DNA from: Tetracladium setigerum
Lineage: Eukaryota; Ascomycota; Leotiomycetes; Helotiales
Assembly: GCA_031472005.1 (NCBI GenBank)
Contig: PZJY01000004.1
Coordinates: 1,772,556 to 1,836,555 of the forward strand
Direction: 5' to 3'
DNA length: 64,000 bases
Shown: piece after piece, positions 23,745 through 35,279 of the stretch
Layout of the letters: each line of letters starts with the position of its first letter
Numbering within the stretch: position 1 is the stretch's first letter
Notes under the pieces: model-generated
Databases searched by the model: none
What the model saw: the letters and a program-made list of their open reading frames with translations, nothing else
What the model was told of the DNA's origin: nothing
Position numbers and translations under genes: made by a program

Positions 23745-25201
23745 TGTGTATGTGTGGGTTGGTGTGGAGTTTTACTGCAGATGGGGAGTTAGCAAAGAGT
23801 TTCAATTGGTGGTGTTCTGACTGTTGGATTTTTGGGCAGACGAAAGGAAGAAATTCCTGAAGTACTAGAGGTGATGCTGAGTAGATATTCGCTCGAAAGC
23901 AACTTTTTACTTTGATTGAGAGGTAGGAGCAAGGACAAAGATAAAGCTCGCTGCCACCGGCACCTTCTGAGGTCTTGAATTGAACTAATAATTCTAGAGA
24001 AGGCTTTGTCCGCGGATTGCGAGGGATTCGAAAGTCGGTGAGGGAGAGGGAGAGGCAAGGAGATTGACAGTGCGCAAGGGATGCAGGATGCGATGTGAGG
24101 TGGTGCTGGTGTTGAGGGAGGGAACATACATACCAGGGAGATTGTGTGCGTGTGGAGGGACGGTGATGTTTGGACCGTGGAGCTGGTGTTGTGTAGTTGT
24201 AGAATTGGGGAGAGAGGGAGGGAATGGATTTGGGAAAGGAATTGGGAAGGAGAAGGAGAAGATGGAAGTTCAAGAAGTTCGAGTTGAGTTGAGTTGGGGA
24301 GGGAGGGAGTTGTGGTGGTAAAGTCGGGGACTCAAAGAAGTGGTGAGCTGCTGCTATGTAAATAATTCGGCAACGGCAACGAGGGGGTGAGTGAGCCAAC
24401 CCAACCTTCACTTGCCTCGTCCCCTCCCCTTCCCTCTGAAATTTTTAGCAGCGTTGGTGAATTTTGGTGCAATCGGAGAGGTCTAGCGCCCCTCGAAATC
24501 CCAACGATTGGGGGCACGGAGCTCGCAGGCCGCAGACCGCCCTGCACTGACGGCCTCTGCTGCATCGGACCCCAACGAGTGTGGCCAGTCAACGGGTCTG
24601 CAAGGGCGGGATACTGGGACCCTCAAGGATGTTGCCCTTTCGCACCCTGGGCTCTTCTTCCACCCTTTCCACTCCCGAGTTCAACAAAGAGCCAAATCCA
24701 TCCATCGAGACCACGAATTTCTCACCCAAAGCTTCCCCCCAAGTAGTGACGAGTGGCCGGCCTCTTTTCTTGACCTCCTCCTGCTCTTCTTGATCAACTC
24801 CCATCTATCTACAATTGCCCATCTCCATTTTCCTCCTCATCCACCTCCTTGACTCTTTTTTTTGTGCTACTTCGTATACTACTCATCCTCCTCCTCCTCC
24901 ATCTTCTCTCCATACCTCTCCTCCACACACAACCCGCACACAATCAATCCGAGTCCGCCGCCCTTGGAAGAAAAAAGCTCCCCTCCCCTTGGTCGTGTGT
25001 TCAACAAGAAAACCACTGCTTTTTCCCCCTCTAGTAAGTCAGCAACAACACCACCACCACCAACACCTCTCCTTTACTCCATTCCAAGCTTGAATTTCTT
25101 CAAATCACCACCAGTATTGCCCACATTCTCGATCTTGCACACATAATAAATAAAAAACCTGCTAACCTCGGTCCCCTCAACAGCATCCCCACTTCACAAC
25201 C
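23745..25201. promoter_or_regulatory. Shared acl2/acl1 bidirectional promoter
   Basis: About 1.46 kb between the two divergent ATP-citrate lyase start codons. It carries long CT-rich tracts toward acl1 (about 24770-25080) and GA-rich tracts toward acl2 (about 24200-24320), i.e. pyrimidine-rich leaders on both transcripts. Open frames inside are low-complexity. Stoichiometric subunits driven from one intergenic region imply co-regulation; no transcription-factor site is claimed. Confidence 0.6.
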
Positions 25202-27255
25202 ATGCCTTCCGCAACCCAGAACGGTGCCAATGGCACAAATGGAGCTTCTGCTCCTACCGGACTCTCCGCCAACGACAACATCCGTCGATTTGCTGCTCCC
25301 AGTCGCCCCTTGAGCCCTCGTGCTGAACACACACTCTTCCACGACAAGACCAGATGCTTCGTCTACGGTCTGCAGCCCCGCGCTGTGCAGGGAATGCTCG
25401 ATTTCGACTTCATCTGCAAGCGCAAGACCCCCTCCGTTGCCGGTATCATCTATACATTTGGTGGCCAGTTCGTCAGCAAGATGTACTGGGGCACCAGCGA
25501 GACTCTTCTCCCAGTCTACCAGGATGTCGCCAAAGCAATTGAGAAGCACTCGGATGTTGATACCGTCGTCAACTTCGCTTCTTCCCGTAGTGTCTACAGC
25601 TCCACCATGGAGCTTATGCAATTCCCCCAAATTAGGTCCATTGCCATTATTGCTGAGGGTGTTCCCGAGAGAGTGAGCTACATAGTCCTATTCTTCACCC
25701 GTATTTGTGCTAATTCTTTGTGCAGCGTGCCCGTGAGATTCTTCACGTAGCAGCCAAGAAGGGAATCACCATCATTGGCCCGGCCACTGTTGGTGGTATC
25801 AAGCCTGGATCGTTCAAGATCGGAAACACTGGTGGTATGATGGACAACATTGTGGCATCCAAGCTTTACCGCAAGGGTTCCGTCGGATATGTCTCCAAAT
25901 CCGGAGGTATGTCCAACGAGCTCAACAACATTATCGCCAACACAACCGATGGTGTTTACGAAGGTGTTGCCATTGGTGGTGACAGATATCCCAGCACAAC
26001 TTTCATCGACCATCTCCTCCGATACCAAGCCGACCCCGAATGCAAGATTCTCATGCTTTTGGGAGAAGTTGGTGGTGTTGAGGAATACAGAGTTATCGAG
26101 GCTGTCAAGAGCGGAGTTATCACAAAGCCAATTGTTGCCTGGGCTATTGGAACTTGCGCAAGCATGTTCAAGACCGAGGTTCAATTCGGACACGCTGGTT
26201 CTTTCGCCAACTCCCAGCTCGAGACAGCTGCCACCAAGAACAAGTCCATGAAGGAAGCCGGCTTCTTCGTCCCCGACACATTTGAAGATATGCCAGCTCT
26301 GCTTGCCAAGGTCTACCAAAAGCTTGTCAAGGAGGGAACAATCAAGCCCCAACCAGAGCCAATTGTCCCAAAGATTCCAATCGATTACGCTTGGGCCCAA
26401 GAGCTTGGTCTCATCCGAAAACCCGCTGCTTTCATTTCCACCATTTCCGATGATCGTGGACAAGAGTTGCTTTACGCTGGTATGCCAATTTCTGACGTCT
26501 TCAAGGAGGATATCGGAATTGGAGGTGTCATGTCCCTTCTTTGGTTCCGTCGCCGTCTTCCAGACTACGCCAGCAAGTTCCTTGAGATGGTTCTCATGTT
26601 GACTGCTGATCACGGTCCAGCTGTGTCTGGTGCCATGAACACTATCATTACCACCAGAGCCGGCAAGGATCTCATCTCTGCCCTTGTCAGTGGTCTTTTA
26701 ACCATTGGTTCGAGATTCGGTGGTGCTCTTGATGGAGCTGCCGAGGAGTTCACCAAGGCCTTCGACAAGGGTCTCAGCCCACGTGATTTCGTCGACAGCA
26801 TGCGAAAGCAGAACAAGCTCATCCCAGGTATTGGCCACAAGGTCAAGTCCCGAAACAATCCAGATCTTCGTGTCGAGCTTGTCAAGGAGTTCGTCAAGAA
26901 GCGTTTCCCAAGCTGCAAGATGCTTGACTATGCTCTTGCTGTCGAGTCCGTCACCACCTCCAAGAAGGACAACTTGATCCTCAACGTTGATGGTGCCGTT
27001 GCTGTCTGCTTCGTTGATCTGATGCGCAACTGTGGTGCATTCAGTCCCGAGGAGGCCGAGGATTACATGAAGATGGGTGTCTTGAACGGTCTCTTCGTTC
27101 TCGGTCGCTCCATCGGTTTGATCGCCCATTACCTCGATCAAAAGAGACTCCGTACCGGTCTCTACAGACATCCTTGGGATGATATCACCTACCTTCTCCC
27201 ACAATTGGCATCTGGTGCGCCAGGCTCGGAGGGTCGTGTTGAGGTTCAGATGTAA
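25202..27255 (+). CDS. acl1: ATP-citrate lyase subunit 1 (catalytic C-terminal half)
   Basis: Exons 25202..25672 and 25726..27255 (53-nt intron) give 666 residues with no frame break. It carries the CoA-binding/ligase part (GPATVGGIKPGSFKIGNTGG, then QFGHAGSF with the phospho-His, His313) and the C-terminal citrate-synthase-like domain (GIGHKVKSRNNPDLR, with QKRLRTGLYRHPWDDI near the end). It forms the heteromeric cytosolic enzyme with Acl2, giving acetyl-CoA for fatty acids, sterols, polyketides and histone acetylation. The ATG (ACCATGCC) is preceded by a long CT-rich leader. The head-to-head arrangement with acl2 is widespread in filamentous ascomycetes. Confidence 0.97.
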
Positions 27256-28028
27256 ATATTGTTTTTATTGACGCTTAGGGATGGTCCCGGAGTTGGTCCT
27301 ATTTTATGCTGTGCGGCATAGGTTTAGAGGAGAAAATTAAGATAGCACAACAAACAATTAATCACTCCAAGTAGTTTAGAATTATGAACGAAACGTTTCC
27401 ACATCACGCCATAATTGATACTGCGACTGTCCTGAGTAATTCCTGCGTTCAGCCGATCTATGTTACGAGCCTGTAAATCATAGCCCAACATTCGAGACCA
27501 TGTATTGCAATAAACTGTGTTCTTTCCAATGATTAGTTTGTGTTGAGCAACGCCAGTCGGCTCTTCCATAGTTGCGTGTTCCGTTCCGTCCAAAGGCAAT
27601 TCATATCAATTGTCGGTAAGCATTCTTCCGAAGCTCTTGGCAACATACATCTCCTACACGAGCGACTTCTCTCACAGACAAGGTATATGGTATCAATATA
27701 AACAATGTTTATATATTTGAGTGATAGGCCAAAGCCATCGATGAGCGATTAGGCGCGCAGTCCTACGAATAAAAAAAATGTTGCCAAACACCATAGGTTC
27801 TTTTCTTCCCTTCAGTCCCACAGTATAGCATCAATCACAACCCTCCCCATTTCCATCCATTCCATCCCATCCAAATCGTAAAACTCCAGAAGCGAATCGC
27901 AATAGCCACCCCACATTCAGATTCCATATCAAACGCCGCAAAACGCCCAACTGACTTTCAAGGAAAAAAATTTAGACCAGGGTTCTAGCGAGGACTAGCG
28001 AGGGGCAGCATAGACGAGCTGAAAGATT
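27256..28028. other. Convergent 3' intergenic region
   Basis: AT-rich, between acl1 and the polymerase delta subunit stop codons. No supported gene. Confidence 0.4.
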
Positions 28029-28716
28029 TCAATCAACTTGCTTTGAGCTCAGTAACTCATCGACATACGCTCGTTCGATTCTTGTGTTTCCCTTTTCTTC
28101 CTCTTTCATCAATACGGCCAATACTTCGATGGGAGGGGAAAGACCGAGTCTGTTTGCGCGGACCCAGCGTTTCATTCGGGGGGTGCCTATGCATGGCTAT
28201 TTGCACGTAATTGAATCACATCAGCTTCTGTTATTATATTTACTCTCACCAAGCATAGCCGGGGGGGGGAGGGGAGGGGACCAGACGGGAGACATGGGAA
28301 AATGGAGGGAATGGCGTGAGGGAACAACATACACCAAACTGGCTGCTCATATCAAACAACCTCAAAATCTTCTCTTCCACAGTCAACCCCTCCTGATGCA
28401 CCCGCGCCGAAATTCGCTCTTCCTCTCTCGCTCTCCAATACTTCTTAATCTGCGCATCCGACACTTTGGCTGCTTTGATCTCCTCTGCAGTCTTGGGTTT
28501 AGCTACAGCCGCTACCGGTGTCTCAACAATGGGTTTGGATTCTTCGATCTCAACTGGCTCGAGGTCGAGGGGTTGTGCTGGGGGTGGAGTGAAAGTCTTT
28601 TGGAAGGCTTTGTTTTCGGAGGGTTTGGAGATTTTGGTGTTGTTGAAGGCGAGGGTTTTTTGGGTGCCTTTGCCAACGGGGCCAGTGGAGGTGCGAGGTT
28701 TGCGTGTTGCAGGCAT
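28029..28716 (-). CDS. cdm1: DNA polymerase delta subunit 4 (Cdm1/POLD4 family)
   Basis: Exons 28716..28333 and 28196..28029 (136-nt intron, GTATGT donor) encode 183 residues. The conserved C-terminal block reads VEEKILRLFDMSSQFG | PCIGTPRMKRWVRANRLGL, then SPPIEVLAVLMKE, the signature of the smallest accessory subunit of the replicative polymerase delta. It stabilises the holoenzyme in the nucleus and supports PCNA contact; the N-terminal TQKTLAFN resembles a PIP-box-like Q-x-x-L/F pattern (inference). The N-terminal half is Pro/Lys-rich and disordered. The splice falls exactly between conserved Gly and Pro, which supports the model. Divergent from the amidase. Confidence 0.92.
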
Positions 28717-29553
28717 TGTGGCGATTGTGTGGTGCTTTATTATTTGAGATGGTTTTGTTGGGGTTGTTGGTAGTCGTTGTGGTCGCTGCTGCTAGAAAGG
28801 GAGTGCGGGAGATGAACAACGATGATGGTGATCGACGGCTTGCCAAGGGATTTTGGTTTTCGAAGGCAACCGCGCAGCAACGCGAGGTCATGTGACTGAC
28901 GCAAGCGAGATTTATTCAATCTGAAGAACGGTGATGCGCATTGTAAAGGTGGTTTAGTTAGGGGGTATTTTCTAACTTGTGTTAAGGATTCTTGAGAGAG
29001 AATGATGCTGAGCAATTGAACTAATAATATTTTTGATGTTGACAATGTTGCAATTCGAGGTGCGAGTCTGGCGAGAAACCTCCTCAATACAACTTTGTCT
29101 TCTCAATCTCAAACACAGTAATCGAATAGGTGAGGAGGGAGGGAGGTTACTTTGTAGAAAAAAGCCTGCTATCCTAATCCATCAGATCATCGCTATTCAG
29201 ATAATTACCCGGGTTCATGTATCCGATATTTATACATTTTGTTTTCCCATCAATACAAACTTGTCGTGGTAGGAAGCCAATCAAGAACAATGCCGAGATC
29301 GGTACTACTGTATATGTTCACCTCCCCACTCTGCAATCGCATATGGACATCAATCCTGTATCATCAGCTTGGCCCAGGCATATCAAGGCAATTACTATAA
29401 GGTGTACAGCTCCTCATTTTTGAAGATTATTCTTAGTCAAACCTTTTTTCCTACGACGTTTCCAAGGTAACCTTCTCTTTTTAGTAAGTACAACATCGCT
29501 ATTTCATCATCGCCACTTGAACCAAGCTACTGGAATACCAACCACCAACAAAG
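28717..29553. other. Divergent promoter region
   Basis: Promoters of the polymerase subunit and the amidase. No gene seen. Confidence 0.4.
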
Positions 29554-31404
29554 ATGGGACAACACTACCAAGAAGTTGCCGCAATAGCACTTAGACGACG
29601 AGAAGATGCAATCCCTAAGGATTTCCTACTGCCTGAAAAAATTACCAACTCTCTTCCTCAAAACCTCACATCCATCCCACAAACGTCTGGACATTTCACT
29701 CAACGGGAGGTTGACATCATCGAATCAAGCGCAGTTGACGTTCTCGCCAACATCAAAAACAAAACATGGACTTCTCTAGAAGTTACAGAGGCATTTTGCA
29801 AATCATCCGCTGTGGCTCAGCAATTGGTATGCTCAGAATCCCATTTTCAAAATGCGGACGGGGCTAATGTTCATTCAATGGCTTTAGACCAACTGCCTGA
29901 CTGAAATCATGTACCCAGAAGCTATCGGACGAGCCAAGTTCCTTGACAAGTATATCGAGGAAACGGGTCAAACGATCGGTCCCTTCCATGGTCTTCCTAT
30001 TTCCCTAAAGGACTGCATGATTTTTCCACCTTATCCCGCATCTATCGGAATGGCCTATTACGCCAATGAATCCACCACAGAACCCACGATCATCGTCAGC
30101 ATCTTGAGGAAACTAGGAGCAGTATTCTTTGTGAAGACTACCACTCCTACCGCGATGATGATGATGGAAACGGTTAGTCATGTTTGGGGTGAGACGTTGA
30201 ATCCTTACCACACTGGAACGTCGTCTGGGGGAGTAGTGGCGGAGAGGCTGCGTTGTTGGCAATGAGGGGAAGCCCTCTGGGCGTGGGAACTGATATTGGT
30301 GGTTCAATCAGAATTCCTTCTTCATTTAATAATCTCTTCGGATTCAAGCCGTCGTGAGTTACTCTCTTGCCTGTTGCATTTACTTGACCACAAAAACTAA
30401 ACCTCACCTAGCTTCGGCCGATTTCCAAATTACGGAGGTCAATCAGGAATCACAGGACAAGATTTCATCTTCGCAAATAACGGACCCATGGCAAGAGATA
30501 TCGAGTCGCTGAAACTTTACTGCAGATCTGTACTATCTCCAGAGATATCCCCTTGGAATTTAGACCCGAAATGCTTGCCCATTCCATGGAGAGATAATAC
30601 CATCACGCCCAAAGACCGAAAACTTCGCTTCGGGATCATCCTCGACAATGATGGTGACCATACTGTCCACCCACCAATTGCTCGGGGGCTCAATCTAACC
30701 AAAGCAGCCCTCGAAGCGGCAGGTCATGAAGTTTTCGAATGGTCTCCTACGGACCATGCAGAAATAGTGCGTGAAACGAACGCATCCTTCCACACGCTCG
30801 GTGGAGCAGCCATTCTAGAATTGACAGAGGAACATGAAGAGCCTGTATTTGGATCTATGAAGCCGTACGAGGAACGTTACAGGATCGGCGAACATGGAAC
30901 ACTTGGACCCACGAAACTAAGAGAGATGATTAAGAAAAGGAATGCTCTGCAGAAAAGATATCTGGATCGCTGGTCAGCGACTGCAACGGATGGAAAGACT
31001 GTGATGGATGGTTTGATTCTTCCGAATAGTGTTTGGACCGCACCGAGGCTGGGGATTACGCAGGAGGTATTCTCTGTGAATTACACCATTGTGTTCAATC
31101 TTCTGGGTATGTCTACCACTTCAAAGTTCTCCATTTAAATAATTAACCCGAAATAGACTATCCAGCCTGCACATTCCCGGTGACTTTTGCAGACAAGGAA
31201 AAGGATAAGAAACGAGCGAATTGGATACCATTGAATGAGACAGATGAAAAACTACAAGCCGACTATGATCCTGAATTCTATGATGGGACACCTGTTGCTC
31301 TTCAATGTGTAGGTAGACGACTGGAGGATGAGAAGGTCTTGGATATGGCGGGAATAATTTCAGATGCGTTGAAGGAATACGGAAAGATCTCAGGAGATTC
31401 ATGA
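29554..31404 (+). CDS. Amidase, amidase-signature family (one frame break)
   Basis: Five exons: 29554..29826, 29888..30353, 30412..31106, 31157..31404 with a break inside exon 2 (four exons plus one frame repair). It hydrolyses amides to acid plus ammonia; fungal acetamidase-like members are cytosolic. The Ser-cisSer-Lys triad is visible: Lys132 in PISLKDC, Ser207 in GGSSGGEAALLAMRG, Ser231 in GTDIGGSIR. The frame breaks at the G run 30227-30231: five Gs are present, six restore GGSSGG, and the total becomes 1683 nt, 560 residues. The last exon reads DYPACTFPVTFADKE and GTPVALQCVGRRLEDEKVL, normal for the family. Without the repair the protein would stop just after the first Gly pair. Confidence 0.93.
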
Positions 31405-31897
31405 GAGAATACAGATGATAGATTGAAATATATTAATTACTATTGACTCAGACAATATCCTTCACTTGACAAGAAATTTCCTTGCACCAAATCATAATCG
31501 GAGCCCGAGGGCATGGTCGATTGGATATCCAGGTCAGCAAGTATGCAACTACCCATGGCTTCACCAAAGCACGATATCCTCAAGAGATGTATCCGTTCCT
31601 TGATCAGCACCATCTCTGTAGGAGGCAGAAATCGGCTAAAAAAGAAGGATTGTAAAATTTTGTTCTTCCATCATCTATAGACGTATCAACCCATGTAGTG
31701 GAGAAGGACGCATATGCTCAAATGGTTCGGGACATTTCCACATCTCACGTTGTGCTTGTTGAAGAGAGAATACACGGATTTTCTGCCAGGCTGAAAGCCA
31801 CGCAAACATCGATTTTGAGATTCTTTCAAATTGGGTATGCCTGAAACGCCATTTTACGCCTCCATATTTGTATCGTCATTATAACCTTGCTTAACTC
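31405..31897. other. Convergent 3' intergenic region
   Basis: Between amidase and elongin C; AT-rich, no gene seen. Confidence 0.4.
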
Positions 31898-32530
31898 TCA
31901 AGCTGTATCCCCAAGTAAATAAAGATTTCAAGATGTGCGGGAGAGCGAAAACTTACCATCCAAGTAGTCGGCAGCCATCAAAAGCTCCAAGCACAGCTCA
32001 GGAGGAATTTCCATATCCGGGACATCTTCCTCATTCCGGTTCTTGTAGTTGTAACAGAAGTACTCTGCTACCTTTTCGAGGACCAAACCACTGCGAAGGA
32101 GGCCTTGTTAGTACAAACGCTCGAGAGTGTAACAAGCTTCTGAGCGGTTGCTTTCGAGGAAGAGGAGGGAAGGTCTCAGATCAAGTGTAAGGGCAACATC
32201 CAGCGTCCATCGTGTGAGGGTTCTGTCTGCAATTGAGTTCTGATGTAATCATTGACAACTCCCTCCCACCCACACTCGCAGGCAGAACGGGCCTCTTCCT
32301 CTTTGCTTCGAAGAGGAGAAGACAACAGGCAAGACATACTTGATCTCCACGAACTCACACCTCCCCGAAACAGCCTCTTGGAATCCGCTCTTGACATCGA
32401 GCATTCTTCTGATCGCGCCGCTATGGCAGGCTGCCTCACGCGGAACGACAAACTCGAAGCCATCACTGGATATAAGGGTGACGTATTTGCTTCCGCCGCC
32501 ACCAGAGGATTGTTGTGTTGAGGATGCCAT
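31898..32530 (-). CDS. elc1: Elongin C
   Basis: Exons 32530..32341, 32091..31957 and 31902..31898 encode 109 residues. The BTB/POZ-like Skp1 fold is evident: YVTLISSDGFEFVVPREAA, HSGAIRRML, CEFVEINGLVLEKVAEYFCY, then DMEIPPELCLELLMAADYLDA. It is an adaptor in cullin-elongin ubiquitin ligases and related nuclear complexes. The reading needs a 248-nt intron between Ile and Gly (codon AA|T) and a final 54-nt intron leaving a last exon of five bases (CT TGA). Without that last splice the tail would be DGKFSLSRTS; the spliced DA-stop end matches the family better. Low-complexity Ser/Gly near the start (TQQSSGGGGSK). Confidence 0.92.
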
Positions 32531-33603
32531 AGCTGTCGGTCGTTTTGTTCTTGTTGCAGTCTGTAGGCAGACGCGTAGAGAAGAAGGAAGAACGAAAGAA
32601 AGAACTTCCAAAGTTGGGAGGATTTGTTAGCGCGTTTCTTTGGACTCCGATTAGTTGTTCCATGCCGGCTTGGCAGATCAACTCTTGACAAACATGTCCA
32701 CGTCGTCTCCCAAACCCCTTCAGGACCATCGTCTCTTTTAGAATATGTTTGTGTTCCTCTTTGGTCCTCATTATCTTTCCAAGTCAACGTCGAGCTCCCA
32801 AACATAACAGAAGTTTGGTTTTCATGTCATCATCACGCACTGCATGTGTGCTTTCCTGAGTGGATGATTTATCCGCCAACAACAAGTTCCTCCGAAAAAG
32901 AATTCCTGGGCGAAACAGCAATTTAGATTGCTTTGATTGCTCTCGTGATTCAGGAACACCCCAGTAATGTGCTGCATATAGAGTACGCAGTAGTCTGGAT
33001 GTGGGGTATGTTCTCTACAATACGACTTTGCGGGGTGAATTCTCCGTTTGAATTCATTCAGCATTGCATTTAGCCTCACGTTGACAAGAACTTGTACAGC
33101 ACAGCACAGTGCGTACCTATTTGCTTCTACAACTTGTTGTGACAAATCCTTCTCGTAGGAAGTAGTCAAAGCCCCCTCTCATTATTTCTTCTCAAGTCCA
33201 ATACTTAATAAGAGAATTCGTTGCGCTCGTTGTTTTCCTTCTTAGCGCAGTCCAAGTTCCAAGCATATCGTTCAATTGTGGAATCAAATTCATACAGCGT
33301 GAAAGGATCTAGTTGAGCCCTTGTATTTTGTATTTACTCCGTACTATCTAGGTACTCTTTGGCAAAGTTGTTGTTACAAGATCCACTCAGTCTCGGCAGT
33401 CATCTTTCGCCCACCCCTGAAACATCCAAGACAATATATATGAATTCAGAAGATCGGCTCCGATTCGTTGTTCCTCCTTTCTATTCGGGGACTCTCAGAA
33501 GGTTCTCTAATTCCACCTGTAAGGACCACTCAATGTTGCAAATACACTAAATATGGGGCATTCTGCTTCTATTAGGCTTGGATCAACAATATCTTTCTCA
33601 AAA
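32531..33603. other. Intergenic region upstream of elongin C and pectate lyase
   Basis: No supported gene; open frames on both strands are short and unrelated to known families. Confidence 0.4.
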
Positions 33604-33680
33604 TGTGCGATCAAGCGTAATAAAAATAGGATTGGCATTTGGATGGGTGACCTCCCAAGTTTGGATGGGGCATGGGATTT
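33604..33680 (+). ncRNA. 5S rRNA-like Pol III motif block, possible relic
   Basis: GTGCGATCA, then AAGCGT, 22 bases, then GGATGGGTGACCTCC. The last 15 bases match the box C region of 5S rRNA as I know it from plants, and AAGCGT sits where 5S box A begins, at nearly the same spacing. The bases between are A-rich and do not form the normal 5S helices, and the 3' part is not complementary to a clear 5' end. So this is at most a decayed 5S copy or 5S-derived element, lying about 140-220 bp before the pectate lyase start. A chance match is possible. Confidence 0.25.
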
Positions 33681-33686
33681 TGACAT

Positions 33687-33693
33687 TATATAA
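33687..33693 (+). promoter_or_regulatory. TATA box of the pectate lyase gene
   Basis: TATATAA about 130 bp upstream of the ATG, just after the 5S-like block. Confidence 0.45.
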
Positions 33694-33819
33694 CAGCGTG
33701 AAAGTTCGCTCTATCCGTCTGGCCTCTTCTCTCGTGTTCCTCCATCTGTACTTTCTCCATTCCATTTTACCCTTCCAGTAGCTGTGCTCTGTTTTCAACT
33801 TTTATTCAAAAAATTCAAC

Positions 33820-34927
33820 ATGAAATTTCTCAGCCTTCTTCCTGTTGCTCTTCTGGCATCTATCGCTTCGGCGTCGCCAGTCGAGGTGAGCCAGCTGAGC
33901 AAGAGAGCTGCAATCACCGACGTCTGCAACATTGGTTATGCTACTCAGAACGGAGGGTATGTTGATGGAACATTCGGGCTTGGACCATCAAGACTAATTA
34001 GACTACAGAACAAAAGGAGGTGCAGGTGGACCAACTACAACAGTAACAACACTCGCCCAACTGGTAGCAGTGGCCAATGCAACTGGCCCTCAAATTATCC
34101 TCGTTCAAGGAGCAATTAAGGGTGCCGCCAAGGTGCAAGTTGGCTCCAACAAGTCGATCATCGGCAAGGCTGGCAGTTCGCTTGAGGGTATTGGACTCAC
34201 GATCCTCAGCCAAAAGAATGTGATCATCAGAAACATGGCCATCAGCAAGGTTGAGAAGGCTTATGGTGATGCTATCACCATTCAGCTGACCACAAACGTT
34301 TGGGTGGACCACTGCGACCTCTCTGCCACTCGCGATGGCTCAGTCGACAAAGATTTCTTTGATGGATTGACCGATTTGTCCCATGCCTCGGATTTCGTCA
34401 CTCTTTCCTACAACTATTACCACGATCACAGCAAGGGATCTTTGGTTGGACGAAGTGACAAGGATGGAGCCGAAGACATGTAAGTTGCCCAAATTTTTAT
34501 TTATCGACTCTGTCGTATGGTAAGAAGGCTAATATATAAATTTAGTGGACGTAACCGTGTCACATATGCCAACAACCACTGGTTCAACATTCGCTCCCGA
34601 GGCCCTCTCCTCCGATTCGGCACTGCTCATATCTACAACACATACTTTGACACCATGGACACCGGAGTGAACACTCGCATGGGCGCCCAAGCCTTGATCC
34701 AATCCAGTGTATTCCAAAATGTCGGTACCAAAGCTATTTTCTCCGACTCCTCGGCACAAATTGGATACGCTGTTGCCATTGATGTTGTTCTTACCGGAAA
34801 GGCCACCAACTCAGCATCTAAGGGAACGCTGACTGCTTCCAGCCCTCCCTATACCTACTCATTGCTAGGATCTGGAGCGGTGGCGGCTACTGTTCCTGCA
34901 CAAGCTGGACAAAAGCTTGCTTTCTAA
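33820..34927 (+). CDS. Secreted pectate lyase, PL1 family
   Basis: Exons 33820..33956, 34009..34479 and 34546..34927 give 329 residues. A signal peptide (MKFLSLLPVALLASIASA) and a short propeptide ending LSKR (possible Kex2 site) precede the right-handed beta-helix. Signature segments: GGAGGPTTTVTTLAQL, SIIGKAGSSLEGIGL, NVWVDHCDLSATRDG (vWiDH motif near the calcium site), YHDHSKGSLVGRSD, NNHWFNIRSRGPLLRFG with the catalytic-type Arg region. It cleaves de-esterified polygalacturonate by beta-elimination with calcium, outside the cell. With the GH7 enzyme it points to plant-wall breakdown. The ATG at 33820 is preferred over 33784 because it starts directly at the signal peptide. Confidence 0.96.
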
Positions 34928-35279
34928 GCTTCCTCGAAGAAAAAAGGGGTATCCTAGCGATCGGTTACCTTCACGTATCAATGGCCGTTTTGGCTTGTTG
35001 TGGAGGAAGAGTTTGATGGGCATAGTTTGCTCATCTCCTGCTATTGTTGTAGCTTCAGTTGTATATATTCTTGAAGTACTAGATGTACTGTACATAGCAC
35101 ATATGATCTTTGCAGCCAATTGATTTTCGGGTGGACTTGGCGCGCATCAGGATTTTGCGATTACTTTTTCTTCTTCTTTGGCAAACCTCCCTCTTGCCTG
35201 ATATATGTAAATCCTGATCATTAGAGAGCTGAAATCTCAAATGGATTCTCTACTTGATACTGTTTCATGCCCATCTTCC
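34928..35279. other. Convergent 3' intergenic region
   Basis: Between pectate lyase and the aldo-keto reductase; no gene seen. Confidence 0.4.

Noticed and set aside
23269..24411. 380-residue minus-strand frame upstream of and into acl2
   Set aside because: Only its last part is real acl2 coding sequence; the rest is the pyrimidine-rich acl2 leader translated in the wrong frame.
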